Assembly (NCBI RefSeq): GCF_014202335.1
Contig: NZ_JACHGP010000018.1
Location: 99,172 to 163,171 of the forward strand
Length of the DNA stretch: 64,000 bases
Reading direction: 5' to 3'
DNA from: Mycobacterium sp. AZCC_0083
GTDB taxonomy: Bacteria > Actinomycetota > Actinomycetes > Mycobacteriales > Mycobacteriaceae
The position numbers were made by a program, and so were the translations under genes. The notes under the pieces are model-generated. The model saw nothing but the letters and a program-made list of their open reading frames with translations. It was not told where the DNA came from and did not search any database. Below are positions 60,365 through 64,000 of the stretch, piece by piece (the first letter of the stretch is position 1; every line of letters begins with the position of its first letter).

Positions 60365-61057
60365 TCACGCTAGCCCTTCGTTGGTGAGGTTCGCCGCGTC
60401 GGCCTCCAGTTCGGCGAAGGTCATCTGCAGCAGGGTCACCGAGTCGTTGACTGCGCCGACGTCTGTGTCGTCTATGGAGACGCCGCTGGTGTGTGCGGTC
60501 GCGGATAGCTCGAGCAGCCCGGCGTATACGGTGGCTACCTCGTCGACGGCGGCGGTGAGTTTGTCGAGCAGTTTGGCCCGCCGTGATCTCAACCGGCCGA
60601 TCGTTTTGTTGATTGATTCCGTGGCGTGCCCACCCTGGCCGGATACGTTGCGGACGGCCGCGATCGCCTCGTCGAGCGCGTCCACGGCGGCTGCCATCTG
60701 CAGTACGGAAGGCCGAGCGGTATCCGACGCGGCCAACGCTTCTTGCGCCTTGGGCCGCACGACATCGGGCAGCGCATTGTTCTGCAGTTCCTGCAGTGAG
60801 TGCACGTGCCCGTCGAGAAGGTCGATCAGTTCCTGTTGCCGTGTTCCGACGCGCAGCGGCGCCGGCGTCTTGCGGTACTTCGTTCCCAGCGCAGTGAACA
60901 CTGCTGCCGTGCCGAGTGTCACGGCTGCGCTGACCGCGGCCAGGGGAATGGGAACACCGCACGCCCATGTCGTTGCGCCGTCGAAAATCGCCAAGAGCAG
61001 TACCCACGGGTCGCGCATGCTCGCCCGCAAGCGTTTCCGAAAGCCGCTGTGCGTCAT
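60365..61057 (-). CDS. Membrane-associated helical protein, partner of the vWA protein
   Basis: 230 aa from the ATG at 61057, which overlaps the stop of the vWA gene (TAATG). One or two N-terminal membrane helices (~17-55, WVLLLAIFDGATTWACGVPI) are followed by a coiled-coil region (~75-225) rich in Leu/Ala/Glu. It has no domain I recognise. Overlap and shared strand suggest a complex with the vWA binding protein. Confidence 0.75.
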   Translation of the reverse strand: MTHSGFRKRLRASMRDPWVLLLAIFDGATTWACGVPIPLAAVSAAVTLGTAAVFTALGTKYRKTPAPLRVGTRQQELIDLLDGHVHSLQELQNNALPDVVRPKAQEALAASDTARPSVLQMAAAVDALDEAIAAVRNVSGQGGHATESINKTIGRLRSRRAKLLDKLTAAVDEVATVYAGLLELSATAHTSGVSIDDTDVGAVNDSVTLLQMTFAELEADAANLTNEGLA

Positions 61058-62820
61058 TAGAAGTTCGACAGGACGTTGGTGAACACGGAGTCGATGGTCA
61101 GCGGGTCGGTGGCGTCGTATGCAGCGGCTCGTGAGGCCTCGGAGATGCGTTTGAGGGTATCCAGGTCGGCGTCCTTCCCATAGGCGATGGTGAAGACTCG
61201 AACGCCGCCCTCGGTAGCGTTGTCGGTGAGTTGGCGGATCAGTCCGTCGAGATCCGTGTCGTCGGGATTCTCGTTCTTGCCGTCGGTCATGACCACGATC
61301 GCATTGATGGTGTCCGCACGCGCGGTCGTGCGGGCCTGTTCGGCTGCCTTGCGTGTGACGGCGTATAGCGGTGTGCCGCCCGACGGGATCAGCTGTTGAA
61401 TCCTGTAGGTCATTTCGTTGCGCTGCGGTCCGAGCGGCTCGATAGGCAGGTACTGCCAGTACACTTGGCCTTCGCCTGGGAATGCCCACAACCCAACCTC
61501 ATCGGTGTCGGACAGCTGCGCCAGGCCATGCACGGCCGCGGCCTGGGCGAGTTCCAGCCTGGTCTTGTCGCCGCCGGCCGACTGCGCCATGGACCCCGAG
61601 ACATCCAGCACCAGCAGTAGGTGGGCTTTCTTTCGCAGTTCGGCCCAGGTGGCGCGGACTGCCGCCAGGACCGGCGGGCTCGGCGGGGCGAGTGTGGGAA
61701 CGCCGATGTTCTCGCGCAGGTAGCTACTGTCGGTGATGGTCTTACCGGGATGGCCGTCGTAGCTGCGGAATCCGGCGTCGGTGAACATCTCCTGCTGTGC
61801 GGACTCGCGTAGGAACGCCAGGAAGTCGTCGGCGCCCGCCTGCTTACCCGGATCCGACCACGGAACTTGCAGAACCGCGAACGGGTTGTCGCTGTTGAGT
61901 GTTCCCTCTTTCGGATAGATGGCGACCAGCGGCACTTTTGGCTTGCCGTGCTGGCCGGCGGCCTCGAGGTCTCCGGCGGGGTTGCCGCTGTTGTAGTCCA
62001 CGACGGATTTCTCCTCCACGGTCACGGCGCTGACATAGCCGAGCGCCGACCCGGCGTCGTCGGCGCGTTGCAGGTTGGTCAGGAAGGTGAGCGCGGTGTC
62101 GCCGTAGTGTGTGACCGACTTCTCCACGCCGGCAACGAAACTACGCACGCGTAGATCTTTCAGGGTGTCCAGGGTCAGGTCGCTCGACGTGCCGGTGGCG
62201 GCCACGAATACCCCGACGGTGGCAGACAGGCCCGTGGTGGAGATGTTGGGGTTGGTCTTGCCCAACTTGAAGGCTCCCCATTCCGGATGGCCTTTGGCGC
62301 CCCACCCTTCAGGGTGATTGGCGAGGTTGAGCAGATCGGCCCAGCCGATCGCGGTGTCGGGCCAGCCCAACGCCGCCGCCATCGGCTCGGGCATCGCCAC
62401 GACGATCGGTGTTGAGACCACCGACTCCGCCTTGGCGGGCAGGATGTCGGGTCGGTCGTGGGCGGTGCGGTCGTGGCGCAGCAGTTGCAACCACGTCGAC
62501 GCCGCCGGTGACCAGGCATCCGGCGCCGGGCCCCAGGCCGTGTCCCAGCCGGCCTCGGTGAGCCGGGACTCGGCGATGCCGGAAGCCGTTGCGGTGATGG
62601 TGATTCCGTAGCAGCTGCCATTCACGCGGCGATCGGAGGTGTTGTAGCGCTTGGCAGCTTCGCCCATCAGATCGGCCTTTTCGACCGAGGCCGTCACGAC
62701 GACCGTGGTGCAGCCCTGTCGCGGGGCATTGTCGTCGCGCCGGTTCCACCAGTAGGCCACGCCGATGACCATCAGCCCGGCGATTGCGCCGGCCAGTAAT
62801 GCCTTTCCGTTGCTGGCCAT
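61057..62820 (-). CDS. Extracytoplasmic solute-binding-like protein with von Willebrand A domain
   Basis: 587 aa from the ATG at 62820, with GGGAGA 7 bases before it. An N-terminal membrane anchor (~6-26) is followed by a periplasmic-binding-like domain (~37-370, VVVTASVEKADLMGEAAKRY) and a C-terminal vWA domain (~390-587) with intact MIDAS DVSGSMAQS and the distal Thr/Asp in MTDGKNENPDD. It is exposed outside the membrane and likely binds a ligand and a metal-dependent partner. Co-translated with the membrane protein downstream. Confidence 0.88.
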   Translation of the reverse strand: MASNGKALLAGAIAGLMVIGVAYWWNRRDDNAPRQGCTTVVVTASVEKADLMGEAAKRYNTSDRRVNGSCYGITITATASGIAESRLTEAGWDTAWGPAPDAWSPAASTWLQLLRHDRTAHDRPDILPAKAESVVSTPIVVAMPEPMAAALGWPDTAIGWADLLNLANHPEGWGAKGHPEWGAFKLGKTNPNISTTGLSATVGVFVAATGTSSDLTLDTLKDLRVRSFVAGVEKSVTHYGDTALTFLTNLQRADDAGSALGYVSAVTVEEKSVVDYNSGNPAGDLEAAGQHGKPKVPLVAIYPKEGTLNSDNPFAVLQVPWSDPGKQAGADDFLAFLRESAQQEMFTDAGFRSYDGHPGKTITDSSYLRENIGVPTLAPPSPPVLAAVRATWAELRKKAHLLLVLDVSGSMAQSAGGDKTRLELAQAAAVHGLAQLSDTDEVGLWAFPGEGQVYWQYLPIEPLGPQRNEMTYRIQQLIPSGGTPLYAVTRKAAEQARTTARADTINAIVVMTDGKNENPDDTDLDGLIRQLTDNATEGGVRVFTIAYGKDADLDTLKRISEASRAAAYDATDPLTIDSVFTNVLSNF

Positions 62821-62940
62821 GTGGTGTCTCCCGTCGGGGCGTCGGCGTGGTCGTCGCTGTGTGGTGCGATCATCGCTGCCGAGAAATGGACATGATTTCA
62901 GCGAACCGGAAGCCTTGTGCAATTGGTAGATTCGTCAGGT

Positions 62941-63267
62941 TTATGTCGGCTTGGTGCAACCTTCCTGGCCGGCGAAGGCCGCCATGGTGTTCATCACGAG
63001 ATCTTCGTGTTGGGGGCAGACGTGGCCAATCGCGATGAGGATCGCCAGTGCTCCGTCCGCCGAGTCGAGCCCTTGATTCTGCAGCCTCGTCAGGCCCTGT
63101 GCCACCCCGGCTTTCGTGGGCGCGGCGGAAATGGCACTGCACAGTTGCGCGGCGGACGACTCGACGACGGCCATAGGTGTCGCCGGATTAGCCTGGGCCA
63201 CATTGGCACTGAGCAGTATTGCGCTGGCTGCGATAGCCGTGGCACACGTCAACGTTTTCTTGATCAT
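62941..63267 (-). CDS. Small secreted DUF732-like protein
   Basis: 108 aa. The signal peptide is MIKKTLTCATAIAASAILLS with the cleavage region AQANP. The mature ~80 residues have three Cys (QLCSAI, GHVCPQ, EGCTKP) and a helical pattern like the mycobacterial DUF732/haemophore-like proteins. Haem binding is possible but not shown. Confidence 0.8.
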   Translation of the reverse strand: MIKKTLTCATAIAASAILLSANVAQANPATPMAVVESSAAQLCSAISAAPTKAGVAQGLTRLQNQGLDSADGALAILIAIGHVCPQHEDLVMNTMAAFAGQEGCTKPT

Positions 63268-63362
63268 TGTCTCCCCCTAGGTCGTGCTGTCTATTCCCCA
63301 TGGTGTCGGCAATCACCTCGACGAGGAAGAGAAGATGGCTTTTCGCCGAATTTCCTTGCACG

Positions 63363-63394
63363 ATTCACAGATTCACAGATTCACAGATTCACAG
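63363..63394 (+). repeat. Four tandem 8-bp repeats (ATTCACAG)
   Basis: Four perfect head-to-tail copies in a noncoding gap (63268-63450) between the DUF732-like gene and the decayed TAXI-type gene. It could vary in copy number by slipped replication. Confidence 0.9.
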
Positions 63395-63450
63395 ATGAGA
63401 GCGCCCTGCCAGCGGTTGGCGAAGCGGCGGGTGCATACGCGGTTTTGCGT

Positions 63451-63905
63451 TCAGCCGTGCAGGGTTCGGTAGGCGTCGACGGCGGCTGGATGCAGTGGTA
63501 TGAGACCGGTCTGGATCATCGTGGGAGGGGAGAGGTATTGCAGCCCTCGGACGTAGGGAGGGACGAGTTGCGGTGCGTCAGTGCCGAGTACGTCCACCAC
63601 TGCGGCGACCAGGTCGGCGGCGGTGTCTTGGCGGCACATCAGCAGGTCGGGTACGCCGATGGTCCGTACGCCGGGTGGCACGTAGTCGCCGCTGGGAACT
63701 CGGCGCGCGAGGTAGGGGTATCCAGACTTGTCGGCCATCGGTACTGCCAGCGCGCCGATGTCGAGCATCCGCAGCGGCAATGTCGCGTCCAATTCTGCGA
63801 TCGCCGGTGTCGGTACGCCACCCGACCACACCAGTGCGTCGACAGCGCCGTTCGCGAGCCCGGATAGCCCATCCTGCAAGCGATACCCCCGGGTGTCTAC
63901 GCGTC
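63451..63905 (-). pseudogene. 5'-truncated TAXI/TRAP-type solute-binding protein gene
   Basis: The readable part runs RVDTRGYRLQDGLSG, then NGAVDALVWSGGVPTPAIAE and continues to a normal end AVDAYRTLHG. TAXI-type binding proteins are about 320 aa; only the last ~150 residues are left. Upstream, homology-like sequence stops near 63905 and the end of another ORF appears (63934). No authentic start or signal peptide remains. Confidence 0.65.
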
Positions 63906-63933
63906 CGGTTAGACATCCCAGGTTCGTAAGGTG

Positions 63934-64000
63934 TCAAGCGGCTTTGGCGGGTTGGCGGTGTGCCCAGGCGGTGTGTTCGTCGTAGGTGCTGTGGTGGCGG
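63934..64000 (-). CDS. 3' end of an ORF running off the right edge; possibly a mobile-element gene
   Basis: Only the last 22 codons are visible, ending HTAWAHRQPAKAA then TGA. It abuts the truncated TAXI-type gene, which suggests that an inserted element cut that gene. The tail is too short for a firm identification; a transposase is plausible. Confidence 0.35.
   Translation of the reverse strand, partial: RHHSTYDEHTAWAHRQPAKAA

Noticed and set aside
1..64000. CRISPR arrays and tRNA/rRNA genes
   Set aside because: No spaced direct repeats of suitable length and no recognisable tRNA or rRNA sequence were found by eye.

Overview
The window is high-GC actinobacterial chromosome, almost certainly from a Mycobacterium (Mycolicibacterium-type). 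Three things point there. The fumC, glpX, DUF4245, AI-2E-type permease, 3-beta-HSD, xseB, xseA, ispH, ychF block is collinear with M. tuberculosis Rv1098c-Rv1112. There are LpqN-, LpqH-, Rpf- and DUF732-type secreted proteins. Two sites match the KstR operator consensus. Family and synteny statements come from memory of the families; no searches were run.

Layout. Positions 1-7268 hold a cell-envelope set. It comprises the 5' part of a secreted Ig-like/VCBS-type protein, two Hsp70-like membrane ATPases (one carrying an LpqN domain), a Pro-rich secreted protein, and a ~120-bp inverted repeat that carries a promoter-like palindrome. Positions 7095-24210 hold a contractile injection system (CIS, phage-tail-like). 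A leftward effector-like gene is translationally coupled to a 57-codon gene. Rightward lie sheath, tube, assembly protein, DUF6760-type protein, a 704-aa QR-motif disordered protein, second tube, LysM, VgrG-like spike, gp25/gpW, baseplate J and tail protein I. A DUF4157 'eCIS core' protein and an 1195-aa modular toxin-like protein follow. I see no AAA+ ATPase, tail terminator or PAAR gene in the window. A decayed gene (24456-25440) and a leftward MalT-like/SARP regulator (25422-28289) come next.

Positions 28765-36319 form a rightward set: an LpqH-like lipoprotein, two dynamin-like GTPases overlapping by 4 bp, a C39-LysM-Rpf-NlpC/P60 wall hydrolase with a poly-proline tail, and an anchored secreted protein. 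Together with the Hsp70-like ATPases they flank the CIS. Membrane remodelling and wall-opening proteins next to an injection machine suggest, as inference only, a system for assembling the CIS in, or moving it across, the mycobacterial envelope.

Positions 36348-63267 are backbone with accessory operons. These include a KstR-box short-chain dehydrogenase operon, a sulfatase/HAD/formylglycine-generating-enzyme operon whose sulfatase has an in-frame amber codon, and a GntR regulator sharing a palindrome with a cupin/GlcG/MFS operon. The known steroid gene 3-beta-HSD also has a KstR box. The right end has a decayed TAXI-type binding-protein gene cut off beside the 3' end of another ORF, probably from a mobile element.
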